64,000 bases of DNA from Coccinella septempunctata (Eukaryota > Arthropoda > Insecta > Coleoptera > Coccinellidae), in the NCBI RefSeq assembly GCF_907165205.1, contig NC_058193.1:14707521-14771520 (forward strand), in the 5' to 3' direction. Under the pieces are notes generated by a model that did no database searches, had not been told where the DNA came from, and saw only the letters and a list, made by a program, of their open reading frames with translations. Shown piece by piece: positions 9,135 to 20,723 of this stretch (positions are counted from its first letter, which is position 1; each line of letters opens with the position of its first letter). Position numbers and translations under genes: made by a program.

Positions 9135-12100
9135 GGGTCCGTGAAGTTAGCGAAAAGTTGAAAGCACTAATTCTGAAACTATGTTAAATATTTAGTGCCT
9201 AATTAGTGCCTATTAGTGCCGTATAAATCTTTGACAGCACCATTGTAGTTTTTGAGAAATTGATAATTCAAGTTCTTGGTGCTGACTTCACGCTCAGCAC
9301 CAACATTTTCAAATTACCATGAAATTATTATACTAATATTTAGTGCTTAATTAGTGCCTATTGGTGCTTTTGAAACCAATGAAAAAAAATGAACGGTTTT
9401 CATAATATCACAGATTATTATCATTTGGTGCTGACTTCACGCCCAGCACCAACATATTGGAATTTCGTGAATATTTTTGTTGCAATAATTAGTGCTTAAT
9501 TAGTGCCTATTAGTGCTTTTAAGACGGATGCGATATCATTTTTAGTTTTACAGTAATTGCCTGTTGCTTTTCGAACAGTGTGAAGTTAACGAAAAGTTGG
9601 AAGCACTAATTCTGAAATTATGTCAAATATTTAGTGCCTCATTAGTGCAAATTAGTGCCGTATGAATCTTTGACAGCACCATTGTAGTTTTTGAGTTACA
9701 CGAAAATATCTGTTTTGATACCACGTAGCCATCTATGGAGAGGTATGCGAGTCATTCTCTGCAATAGATTCGTCGTCAGTGCGTCATTTTATTATCACCT
9801 AAAGCGGCTCACACATATACGACTTGGGACGCCAATCTTGATATCGAAGAATAATTGTACTATTGATTTAAGGGGGCACAAAACTATTTTCTGAATCATT
9901 CAGATAATGGGCATATGAAGTAAAGGTTCTTTGTCTTAGATACTGCCTAAACTCTTTTTCCTTCTGTAATAATAATAATACTTTTTGTGTCATCGAGATG
10001 AAAAAAGAATATAGAGTGTATTATATGCTTAAAAGAAATATCAGAATAACCGTATTACTTTTTCAATATGGAAGTACGAAAATTCTAACAGAAAAATGTA
10101 TAGTGTTATGAAAAAAGACATATTATCCCATTATCCCCTATAATGGGGATAATAGTAAAATTTATTTTCATATATATCTAACCAGACATATGAAAATAAA
10201 AAGGTCTTAATACGTAGGTACATAACGAAACATAATAGCAATATTTTGACAAAACAATTCTCAAACATAAACGATGCAACAACAAACTCGAAAAAACGCA
10301 AAATTTTCAATATGTAATACAACGAAAAATTGATGACGAGAAGGCATAGGTATATTCATTTGAAAAGCAGTTTACAAAACTTTCAGCTTCACTCAGTTTC
10401 ATTATGAATTATTGAGATAATTTCGATTCCATAAAGATAAATAGCTATCTTTATATCACACGATAAATGAAGAGTATATTTTTAGAGTTTCGATTAATGT
10501 GATAATCGTGAGCATCATTTTGTCGTTTGCTTAATATGATCAAGTGTCCTTGAATATTGAAGGTTAAAGATCATGCAAATCAGTTTGTTTTTTCTACCTT
10601 TCCGTACCTATCTCGAACACTTCCCTGCAGTTGATATTGAAGAAATATATCATTACCAACAGAAGAACAAGAAAATGAAGAAAATATTGAATTCCCAGGA
10701 AGACTATCTATTTCACCTCTCACCATCTCTTATATTCGGAAGTGAGTAAAATGTTGCGTACTGATCTTAAAATGAGAATATCAAACAGAAACTCCTGTTA
10801 ATGCTTAGGTATGGTATAGCACTGATTTGCTTGATCGTTTTCCTTCAATATTCAAGGACACTTGATCATATTAAGCAAACGAGAAAATGAAGAGGAAACT
10901 CAGCTCACGACTATCACATTAATCGAAACTCCAAAAATATACTCTTCATTTATCGACTGTGATATAAAGATAGCTATTTATCTTTATGGAATCGAAATTA
11001 TCTCAATCATTCATAATGAAACTAATATTTTACGAGACAGCTAACTTCAGAGAAAATATTAGGGTCATATATTGATATGTAGCATGAAATTACACACATT
11101 CATCATTTGAATGAAGCTGAAATATTTGTAAACTGCTTTTCAAATGGATATATGATTCTGCGTTGTCATCGATTTTTTCTTGTATTACATATTGAAAATT
11201 TTGCGTTTTTTCGAGTTTGTTTTTGCATCGTTTATGTTTGAGAATTTTTTTGTCAAAATATTGTTATTATGTTTCGTTATGTACCTACGTATTAAGACAT
11301 TTTCATTTTCATATGTCTGGTTAGATATATGAAAATAAATTTTACTATTATCCCCATTATAGGGGATAATGGGATAATATGTCTTTTTTAATAACACTAT
11401 ACATTTTTCTGTTAGAATTTTCGTACTTCCATATTGAAAAAGTAATACGGTTCTTCTGATATTTTTTTTAAGCATATAATACACTCTATATTCTTTTTTC
11501 ATCTCGATGACTCAAAAAGTACTATTATTATTACAAAAGGAAAAAGAGTTTAGGCAGTATCTGAGAAAAAGATTGGCGCCCCAAGTCGTATATGTGTGAG
11601 CCGCTTTAGGTGATAATAAAATGACGCACTGACGACGAATCTATTGCAGAGAATGACTCGCATACCTCTCCATAGATGGCTACTCGGTATCAAAACAGAT
11701 ATTTTCGTGTAACTCAAAAACTACAATGGTGCTGTCAAAGATTCATACGGCAGTAATTTGCACTAATGAGGCACTAAATATTTGACATAATTTCAGAATT
11801 AGTGCTTCCAACTTTTCGCCAACTTCACACTTGTTCGAAAAGCAACAGGCAATTACTGTAAAACTAAAAATGATATCGCATCCGTTTTAAAAGCACTAAT
11901 AGGCACTAATTAAGCACTAATTATTGCAACAGAAATTTTCACGAAATTCCAATATGTTGGTGCTGGGCGTGAATTCAGCACCAAGAACTTGAATTATCAA
12001 TTTCTCAAAAACTACAATGGTGCTGTCAAAGATTTATACGGCACTAATAGGCACTAATTAGGCACTAAATATTTAACATAGCTTCAGAATTAGTGCTTTC

Positions 12101-12135
12101 AACTTTTCGCTAACTTCACGGACCCCATTGATTCG
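9125..12135. mobile_element. MULE-like foldback element with 10-bp TSD
   Basis: CATTGATTCG occurs at 9125-9134 and 12126-12135. Between them a 3 kb element begins GGTCCGTGAAGTTAGCG and ends with its complement. Most of it is a giant inverted repeat: arms of about 1.3-1.45 kb run inward to about 10610 and 10800, leaving a loop of roughly 190 bp. The subterminal parts carry repeated TTAGTGCCTAATTAGTGCC motifs and paired GGTGCTGACTTCACG/CAGCACC strings. No transposase is present. A 9-10 bp duplication and long TIRs suit the Mutator superfamily. Removing it rejoins the Helitron frame HALIR-LFKTALERLP. Confidence 0.85.
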
Positions 12136-13277
12136 ATTATTTAAAACTGCTTTGGAACGTTTGCCAAGTGACGATTAAAAGGTTGTGATTAGAACAGATG
12201 AACGGCACTGTTGGAGCATATGAACGCCAATTCAACCTACAATGGACGAAATGGCAATTGTGATTGTAGGTGAAAACTTGGAAACGCGTGATATTGTTCT
12301 TACGCGTAGCAATACTGGGGAATTGCAACGAATATATGAAACACACCGCTAATACGATGCTCTGCAATACCCGCTAATGTTTTGGAGAGATGATGATGGA
12401 TATCACTTCAATATCAAGATGATAAATCCATTGAATGGTGAGTACCTACTTAATACAAATTTGATTTATTTGATTTTAGGCCAGGAAACCACCAAGAAAG
12501 GTGGTATTATGCATTTCGTTCAATGATTCGTCAAAATGCTGATGACTAGGTATTCGCTGAGATTTCGTCGATTGCTTCAGCAGTATTGTAGAATTGAAAC
12601 GGATCGTCTCACTTATATCAGAAGGAATCAATCTAAACTACGTTCAGAGAAATATATTCATTCACGAGATGCAATCACCACTGAAGGAGCAGCTAATGTA
12701 GGTAGATTGACAATTTTACCAGAAACGTATATCGGCAACCCGTGTCATATGCATGAATATGCACAAGATGCAATGACATACGTTCGAAATTATGGTCGTC
12801 CTGATTTGTTCATTACATTTACCTTCAATTCAAAATGGGAAAAAATCACTGCTTCTTCTCGGACAAACATGAGTTGATCGACATGACATCACTACACGAG
12901 TATTCAAACAAAAAGTTAACTCGCTGATGGATTATATTACAGAACATCATGTCTTTGGGGATACTCGATGCTGGATGTATTCAATTGAAGGGCAGAAACG
13001 AGGCCTGCCACATGCACACATTCTCATCTGGTTAGTAGAAAGAATTCGACCAGAACAGATAGATGACGTTGTGCCGAGATTCCTGTTCATGTGAATGATC
13101 CTGAATTGCATCATATTGTAGTTACTAACATGATTCATGGACCATGTGGCACCATCAATCCCCAATCACCATGCATGGTGAATGGAAAATGTTCAAAGCG
13201 TTATCCAAGAGATTTCACCCTGGACTCTATCACTGGCAACGATTGTTATCCACCGTATCGCTGTCGATCACCTGAAG
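12127..13277 (+). pseudogene. Helitron Rep domain, part 1
   Basis: Blocks in order are IVIVGENLETRDIVLTR, YDALQYPLMFWRDDDGYHF, a 42-bp intron (12438-12479; GTGAGT donor, TTTTAG acceptor), and RRLLQQYCRIETDRLTYIRR. Next come MHEYAQDAMTYVRNYGRPDL (the GxPD segment) with ITFTF, then decayed HAHILIW-like coding (13010-13035), and MIHGPCG and CSKRYPRDF. These are the animal Helitron Rep landmarks, including the HxH-type region of the HUH nuclease. Frameshifts occur near 12880 and 13080. It stops at EDD, where the LINE is inserted. Confidence 0.85.
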
Positions 13278-15535
13278 ATGATAATAATAATAATAAATAT
13301 ACCCTTTATTTTCACATTAATTACATAAAGAATTTATCTTGAAGGGTGGTTCCCGATAGGGATATGAATTCCCTGTTTCGGTTTCTAGACATGAGAATAC
13401 AAAAATTCCAACAAAAATGAAAATGCATTCACAACAATAGCACAATATTATTGGGACCTCTTTACTCCCACACTCGGTGGGGGTTTGGGATCAAGCGCAG
13501 GCTGGTCAGTATAAACTCTTTCAGGTGTTTCTTGAATCGATACAAAGGGCGTATGTTTTCAATCTCTTCTGGTATTCCATTATAAAATTTTGTTGTGCCA
13601 GATATCTATAACTTTTCTGGGTGATGGTCTTCTTCATCAGAGGGATAACCTGTAAACATTTTGGCCGTGTATCATATTCGTGTGTAGGTAGTGAAGCCCT
13701 GTTCGATGCTTTGTGGTATCCAATGCAGGCCTGTAGGTAAAACAACTCCCGAATATTGAGTACCTGTGCTTCGGAATAAAGTGCCTCTGTTGGATATCTG
13801 GAAGATTTTTTATAAATGATCTTAAGGAACCTCCTTCGGATCACCTCCAGAGGATGGAGGAGATGCGATGTCGATGCTGAGTATCTTAGATGGCTTTCAA
13901 CAAGAGCATGATACAAGGTTCTCAGGTGTGGAAGGGGTAGAACATTTCTAATCACTCTAAATTTGTACAGGACCGATTTAAGCCTTTTAACCAAATGCTG
14001 AATAAGGACGTCCCACCTCAAATGTGTGTCAATAATTACGCCCATATAGTAAAGGGCGCGATGAAAACAGCTCTGTTAGGGGGCACAATAGACCTTAAGG
14101 TCGCAGTGAACTGTAACCCCTTCTCACTATATACTATATATATATACGCCCATATAATTGACTTCCGTCCTGGGACGAATGGAGATGTTTTCTTTTTTAG
14201 TATTCACAGTGATCTCTTCAAACGGTGGAGCACCAGCAGAATTACAGCTGAAGGGTAGGGAACGATGGGGTAACCGCGGATGCGTGGTAAAAGCGGACAC
14301 AGGAATATCTACTAGATCCTTCTACATGCGCTCAGTTATCATGACCAAGTGATCTAGTTTCAATCATCTTTAGTGCGAAGAAAACAGTTACTACCGGTGA
14401 TCATTCTTAGTTTTCAAGATAATTCATTTCGAAAAATTGTGTAACTTATGATCTAATTTTGGAGATTTTTTATTTCGGTTGTGGTGTACCTATATATAAA
14501 AAGTCCCAAATTTTTGTTTTATTATTTTTGAAATGCCATTTGGGGTAATTGCGAACAAGGCAATCACCCCAGATATGGTGAACAAAAAACAATAATAATT
14601 ATTGTTTATTTACAGATAATTCGGAAATGTAATGAAAGACGTACAAAAATAATTTTGGAACAAGAAAAAATGGACGAATTCTGCATTTTCTGCTAACTAC
14701 TATTTCTTAGACTTAGGATGTTTGTAAAATGCGGTAATTGGGTACATGAGAAGTGTTCAGGTGGAACATCGTCCGAAAAAGGTTTTTTATTTTGTGCTTT
14801 CTGCAGTTAATATTTACTTCAATTGAGTAAATGCTTGATTACCCTAGGCTGCAACTAACCCAACAAACGTCCGCTTTTACCCCAAATGATTCGGGTAAAT
14901 ACGGACAGAAAGGGTTTTGTATTTCTTGAAAAAAACAATTTTGTTCATGAATCCCGTGAAATTATAAATGATAATTCTATAGTTGATTAACCAAAGATTA
15001 ATAAATCAATAAAATCAGTCTGATAAGTTGTTATCTACAAGTGTTATACTTCATTTCCTTAAGCGTGGACAATTTCCCCATCTTCCCTTAAATAAAGGGT
15101 TTTTCTACGTTTATACTGAGTATTTTTTTGTCAAACCACTTGACTATTGTTTTCAAGTCTTCCTCAACTTTCTCCCTCAGTTGTCTCCAGCGTTGGGCTC
15201 TATAAAAAAATGCTGTATCGTCCGCAAAGGCAATGAATGGTCTTCTCCACACTCTCACAATTTGCCCTCTTCCCTTCAGATAGCTCTCGAAGAAGCTTAA
15301 GCAAGTGCCCCCTATTCCAACATCCTCAAGCGACTCCAACAACAGGTCATGACTCACACTATCGAAGGCCTTCGACAGATCCATGTAAACACATAGGCTT
15401 GGTTCTGAGTCGTTAAATGAAGATATGATCTCTTCCGTTAATGACAAAATAGCATCCTCCGTTGACCTCTTTGCTCTGAAACCGAACTGACAATCTGAAA
15501 TAATCTTATATTTTCCTATGGAAGAATCCAGTCGT
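13278..15535 (-). mobile_element. Non-LTR retrotransposon (LINE) fragment in reverse orientation
   Basis: Minus-strand frames encode reverse transcriptase. The piece at 15088-15447 has LCVYMDLSKAFDSVSHDLL and, after an internal deletion, FIAFADDTAFF (the xADDT catalytic box). The piece at 13521-14045 has the post-RT block MGVIIDTHLRWD with LVESHLRY. The 3' end carries a TAA/TTA microsatellite at about 13279-13297 next to Helitron sequence. It is 5' truncated with a deletion in RT. The type is Jockey/CR1-like; clade not resolved. A DNA-element remnant with zinc-finger coding is embedded at about 14260-14925. Helitron coding resumes at about 15536. Confidence 0.75.
14260..14925 (+). mobile_element. 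Remnant of a DNA transposon with PHD-like zinc-finger tail
   Basis: Short inverted sequences (GGGGTAA with GGTAAAAGCGGAC at about 14267-14297; GTCCGCTTTTACCCC at about 14869-14883) bracket a + strand frame with CIFC, then VKCGNWVHEKC, then FLFCAFC. This C2-CxxC-W-HxxC-CxxC spacing is the PHD-like finger often found at the C-terminus of insect pogo/Tigger-type transposases. Stops interrupt it. Classification as pogo-like is tentative. Confidence 0.35.
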
Positions 15536-17074
15536 TAACGGCAGAACCACCATGAGGAGAGTTGATGGAAATGATATTATAGTCGATAATACTTGTATTG
15601 TTCCCTATTCACCACTTCTTTTCAAAACATTCAACGCCCATTGCAATGTGGATTACTGCAATTCAGGAAAGTCAATCAAATATATCTGTAAATATGTCAC
15701 GAAAGGCAGTGATATAGCGGATTTTGGAGTACAAAATACCAATACCAATGATGAGATCACGCAGTATCAAATTGGTCGATATGTCAGCTGCAATGAGGCA
15801 ATTTGGCGCATATTTTCATTTCCGATACACGAACGTTATCCGACTGTTGTACACCTTGCAGTTTATCTGGAAAATGTACAAAGAGTGTATTTCAATTTTA
15901 TCTACCAATATGGCTCAACGAGCTGAAACACCTCCACATCCATTTGTGAACTTCACTTTACTCTGAGATGCCACACTATTATACTTGGAATGCTCTTGGT
16001 CGCATTTACTCATTTTCAAAAAATGACGAATGTTTCTACTTGCGATTATTGCTGGTGAACGCTCGTGGGCCCACATCTTTCGAGCCTCTTCGAACAGTCA
16101 ATAATGTTGAGTATCCAACATTTCAGGCTTTGATTTTGATCGAAGACTTGTTTCATCTTATGTCTGGCAGTTTGTTGGTTAGGTTAGGTATGCCATTGCA
16201 TTATCGTGGAACCAACGACTTTCTCAATAGAGAATTGGAACGCGAACGAGAGTATGAGCGAGATGCTTTGAACCAGTTAATACAAACAAATGTACCACTA
16301 TTGAATTCGCATCAAAAGGGAGTTTATAATAGGATAATGAAGACAATTGAAGAAGGGAATGCTTATTGCTCCTTGATGCGGCCAGTGGAACTGGTAAAAC
16401 TTTAACAATCTCAATAATTCTAGCTACTATTCTTGCAAAATCAGAAATTGCAGTGGCAGTCACTTCTTGTGGGATAGCAGCCACGTTGCTAGAGGGATGT
16501 TAAACAGCTCATTCTGCGTTTAAGTTACCGTTAAACCTACAGACAGTAGGTGCAAAATTGCAAAGCACTCAGCAGTGGCAAAGAATCTGACTGCAAGTAA
16601 AATAATTATCTGTGATGAATGCACAATGGTCCACAAACGAGCATTGGAAGCACTCGATCGGACCATGAAAGACTTGCGCTATGATTCAAGATGTTTTGGG
16701 GCCGCATTGATTCTATTGTCTGGAGACTTCCGACAAACATTACCGGTCTTTCAAAAATTAACGGCTGCCGATGAAATAAATGCTTGCCTAAAATCATCAA
16801 CTTTGTGCGCTATGTGCAAAAACTACGATTATCTTTAAACATGCGAGTTGCATTGTTGAGTGATCCATCTGCCAGAATTTTCCCAGAACAATTGCTGCAT
16901 ATAGGTAATGTCCATGTTCCGGTCGATCAATCAACAGGTTTGATTTCATTTCCTCCAAATTTCTGCACTTTTGTTTCAACCAAGGATGAGCTGATAAGCA
17001 AAGTATTTCCAAATTTAATTTCCAACCACAAAAACCTGAATTGGTTGAGTGAACGAGCCATTCTTGCGGTGTAA
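15536..17074 (+). pseudogene. Helitron Rep part 2 and start of PIF1-like helicase
   Basis: It resumes with MRRVDGNDIIVDNTCIVPY, followed by KYICKYVTKGSD (the second Rep block with tandem Tyr) and CNEAIWRIFSFPIHERYP. Next are YYTWNALGRIYSF and ECFYLRLLLVN, then the helicase: AASGTGKT Walker A at about 16378-16401, IICDECTM Walker B, LILLSGDFRQTLPV motif and NMRV segment. It ends LSERAILA. Frameshifts and stops occur near 15926, 16405, 16500 and 16830. Confidence 0.9.
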
Positions 17075-17995
17075 CGTACTTTTCACCTGACGAATTTTCT
17101 TTTAAAGAATAAATGAAAATTATAATAGTTACACTGCGAACGGCAGCTGTTCGCCGAAGAACATTGATGGGTGTGAGGTTCTTTTCTTCAACAAATTTTG
17201 GGAGGGCGCCAATTAGTTTTAGTTTTAGTTCCATTTAAAAGATTGAATTCATGGCAAACTAATAAAACCACAAATGACAAATAAGAAGATGTTAAAGGTG
17301 AATGATGAAAAAAATATTCATAGTTAAAATCCAGGTACTTATTCATTTTCCTGATGTTCAGAACAGCATCGGCACTCACTGAGTTCTTACTTAAGGGTTG
17401 GTGGAGATGTCAACTTGGGGATGGTGATGGCTTCGGTTTTCACAGCAATTGTTGATTCCAATATTTGGCGAGACGGCAGTACGGCAGCGAAATCGAGAAT
17501 TTTTTCTTTGATGAACAAAATTACACCCAGTGAAAGGACCCAGATGAACGATTCAAAAGAATTCTGTAAAAATATAACAAATGATCGTTAAACTCACCTT
17601 TTAAAAAGGGTTCTTAAAGCACGAAATCTAATTTTTAATCGATATGTGACTAATCAGTAAGATCACTAGTTTTTACTCGGAAACAAATCCTTTTTCGAGA
17701 TTATGATCGTGGACGTTATTCTTCATATAGCATCTGACTGAATTCTTCAAGAAATCCGTACGCTTCGCGATAAGTTTTTTATGCAATCTCGAATACACAT
17801 GCAGCCATCTCCAAACAAACATCTCCCCAATATTAAATCACACATAGGAAACTATAATACCAGTTTATGGATTACAAATGATTTGCGTTTCCTTGTACAG
17901 ATGGTAGAATATACTAAACACAATGCTGGAGGAATTAATTCATCAAATTCATTCTTTCAATATCTGATTATAATTTTGTAATGCTACACCGGCAA
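17075..17995. mobile_element. Unclassified 0.9 kb insertion in the Helitron helicase
   Basis: The helicase frame stops at ERAILA (17074) and resumes at ATNKDVDQLN (about 17997). The insert begins GTGTAACG and ends GCTACACC, a TIR of only about eight bases with one or two mismatches. I could not define a target duplication (GCG against CCG at best). The interior is AT rich with no recognisable protein. It carries the GGTGTGAGGTT string at about 17169 also seen at 4.6-5.05 kb. Confidence 0.5.
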
Positions 17996-18273
17996 CCAAC
18001 AAAGATGTTGATCAGTTGAATTTGATCATTCAAAGTGAAACTATTGGTCCACTGCTTTGTTATAAATCTATAGATAGTGCAACAAACGACAATGAAACTA
18101 CAAATTATCCTACTGAGTTTTTGAACTCATTGGATTTACCAGGTTAGCCACCACAAGGTTGGATCAGTTGTCATTAGGTTCAGAAATCTTAACCAGCCAA
18201 AATAATGCAACGGAAAACGTTTGGTGGTGAAACAATCCAAAAAGTTACGTGATTCATTGCACAATACTCAATT
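17996..18273 (+). pseudogene. Helitron helicase, part 3
   Basis: The frame gives TNKDVDQLNLIIQSE, then YKSIDSATND and NYPTEFLNSLDLPG, then a shifted frame with VRFRNLNQP and CNGKRLVVK. These are consecutive conserved blocks of the Helitron helicase. It is interrupted at TQLV by the GGTACC-flanked element and continues at 19709. Confidence 0.85.
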
Positions 18274-19708
18274 GGTACCTTTACACTAACACTCTTTCGC
18301 GCGCGATCGAATCGCGAGTGCCAGTCACTCGTGTTTTCGCGCGGAATGGAGTGGCGCGTGTTAACTATATTGTGTTTTGAGGTTGCCACGGCTTTTCGCG
18401 CAGTCTTGCGTGTGCTTTGGAGCGTCCAATTCGAAATCTCTCATTATAAAGCGGGCCCTTCACGTACAGTTTTTCTTGACTCCCGATGCGATGCTCCAGG
18501 CGCGTGATTCCCGGAGCGTAGTGTAGAGATGAAACTACACGTGCATTCCAATACAGCACGCCAAATTCATTAATTCCGATATTTTCATGAGGAGCGGCCT
18601 TATCTGCATCCGGTTGAATGCTTTTGCAGAAATCATTTAAGCAATTTTAAACTCCCTGAAATTTTTGTTGGAATATCCACTGCATTCAATTTTCCATAAG
18701 CATGGAAAAATTTATATAATCCAATGAATTCAGAGGAAAAGTTTCTCGCCATTTAAAAAAAAGCGTCTATCTTTCGAAAATATCTTGCGAACTGCGAAAA
18801 AACCACGAAAGCAATTTTATCCTTGTTTCTTTCGATGTTTTACGATATGACTATCCTCGCTCGAATTGGAGCGGCGCGAGAGTCGTCCCTTCACGTTCGG
18901 TTTTTAATGGCTCCTGGAGTCCATTCGCTCCAGGAATTTAGACTGGTTGGAACGTCTCGCGCCGAGACGCTCTTTCCGGCGCGACTAGAACGCTCCGTGC
19001 CAATCGCTAGCGAAAGAATGCTAGTGTAAGGGCAAATCATTCGCCCGGTTTTTGCACGTGTAAAAACTCGCGAGCGACTGGCCCGAGTGACTGAGTTTGT
19101 GTGGATTCGGGGCGATTGTGTATTCGCGCGGGTTTCTAATTGAAGAAGTATATACGTTCAAAATTCGTAAGTACATGTAGGTATGTATTAATTAATGATT
19201 TTATTCATACAAGTCTTTAATTTATAAGGAACATAGGAGATTCAAGCTTCTGAAGCAGGGACTTAAAGGATTCGCCATCCATTTTCAAATAGTTCCATAG
19301 GAAAATTTTCACGCAACTCATTCAAGAGAGGCATATGTCCATATGTACGATTTTCCATCCATTCTTTCACCCAACATCTTCTGTTTCTCTTCTTTGGAAT
19401 ATTCAGATACACTGCCAAGCATAAAGCCACTTTCAGTTTGCGTTTTTTATTCAATTTGTTCATTTCAAGCTATGGAGTGCCGCTAAAACCGTTGAAAATT
19501 TCAACATGCCACGAGTCACGCTAACCTCTCGCTTATAATGGGAGATTTCGAATTGGACGCTCCAAAGCACACGCAAGACTGCGCGAAAAGCCGTTGCAAC
19601 CTCAAGACACAAAATAGTTAACACGCGCCACTCCATACCGCGCGAAAACACGAGCGACTGGCACTCGCGATTCGATCGCGCGCGAAAGAGCGTTAGTGTA
19701 AAGGTACC
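18274..19708. mobile_element. Long-TIR, GC-rich element with GGTACC target duplication
   Basis: GGTACC lies at 18274-18279 and 19703-19708. The element (18280-19702) begins TTTACACTAAC and ends with its complement. TIR similarity runs about 190 bp and is rich in CGCG strings (TTTCGCGCGCGATCGAATCG). Internal segments at about 18838-19090 contain further GC-rich inverted pieces. Removing it with one GGTACC restores the Helitron frame TQLVPNGKYEGEEV, which proves the insertion. No transposase is coded. The CpG-rich composition stands out from its AT-rich surroundings. Confidence 0.8.
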
Positions 19709-19917
19709 TAATGGAAAGTATGAAGGTGAGGAAGTTCCTATTCCCAGAATTCCGATGATCCCAACATATATGCCATTTGAGTTTAAGAGAATTCAATTTC
19801 TCATTTGTATTGCGTTTGCTATGACAATTAACAAATCGCAAGGCCAGTCCTTGGGTGTGTGTCGCTTAAATCTAGAAAATAGTTGTTTTTCTCATGGCCA
19901 GTTGTATGTTACGTGTT
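19709..19917 (+). pseudogene. Helitron helicase, part 4
   Basis: Blocks IPRIPMIPTYMPFEFKRIQF, CIAFAMTINKSQGQSLG and LENSCFSHGQLYVTC are the conserved C-terminal helicase motifs (AMTINKSQGQ and SHGQLYVA.SR). The frame is open here. It is cut inside the LYVTC-SR motif by the Gypsy element, and the remaining residues continue at 26156. Confidence 0.9.
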
Positions 19918-20269
19918 TGTAATGGACTCATAATCATAGTTATTGTTCAAACGAAAATATTGAAATTCCTTAGAGTCCGATCCCCTTTTCACAGTAAGCA
20001 TTATTCGAAATAGGATAACCAATTATTTCACCTAGTTTGTTAATAAATTTAGCCATTGTCTTCCGTGTATCCACATTCTGATGATACAACAAATTGTCAA
20101 TAAGTAGGTCGAAAGCATAGGTGAATGATTTTACTTGAAGAACAATGAATCGAGAAATAGACGTAGTACAAGTTACACTGCTCGTTTTATTTTCCTAAGA
20201 TGGTTCTCCATCTATGCCCAATAAGAGCAAATTAAGTTCGTAAAGAAATCAACAACACAGTTTATTACA
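19918..20269 (+). repeat. 5' LTR of the Gypsy element
   Basis: It starts TGTAATGG and ends TTATTACA (TG...CA). The length is 352 bp, and by eye it matches base for base the 3' LTR at 25804-26155. A TGGCGATCCTGCC string immediately follows (20270), in the position of the tRNA primer binding site; I cannot name the tRNA with confidence. Confidence 0.95.
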
Positions 20270-20324
20270 TGGCGATCCTGCCATTTCGAATCAAGTGAAA
20301 TAAGAAGAAAAATAAAAATCCAAC

Positions 20325-20552
20325 ATGGGAAAATCCCAATCGAAGGAAGAAGTGATAATTGCTCAAGCAGGTAACTCTGGAGGAGAATCTACGAAGGTAG
20401 GCAGTGGAAATTTGTCAATGGGTGAAGTTTGCTCCATCATCGCAATAGTTCTTTCACTGGGTCTATTCATTTACCTGATGGTTCAATGGATAAAGAAGCG
20501 CATTCAGAGGAAGATTAGGACAGAAATCAGACGCAGCCAGGAACTGATCTAA
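20325..20552 (+). CDS. Small ORF upstream of gag: predicted N-myristoylated single-pass protein
   Basis: The 75-residue product begins MGKSQSKEE, a classic N-myristoylation context (Gly2 with Ser/Lys following). Residues 31-50 (MGEVCSIIAIVLSLGLFIYL) form one hydrophobic membrane segment. A Lys/Arg-rich tail (KKRIQRKIRTEIRR) follows. It lies between the primer site and gag in the element's leader. Similar short ORFs occur in some insect Gypsy elements as I recall; the function is unknown. Membrane targeting of assembly is an inference. Confidence 0.6.
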   Translation: MGKSQSKEEVIIAQAGNSGGESTKVGSGNLSMGEVCSIIAIVLSLGLFIYLMVQWIKKRIQRKIRTEIRRSQELI

Positions 20553-20723
20553 CAAAATCTGGAAAAAAAGTGACATAGCTGGTGTGGTAAAAAAAAAAAA
20601 AAAACAAAAAAAAAGTGCGTGAGTACAAAGTGTGCAAGTGTTATGTAAGCTACCTATATTTTAATTCTAATTTAAATCTAGTTATGTACTACATCCTAAA
20701 CTCGTATAGTTAAGGTTCCTTAA

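Noticed and set aside
14037..14150. Separate insertion marked by a repeated ACGCCCATATA
   Set aside because: The sequence between the repeats looks like LINE coding in another frame, so a local rearrangement is as likely.
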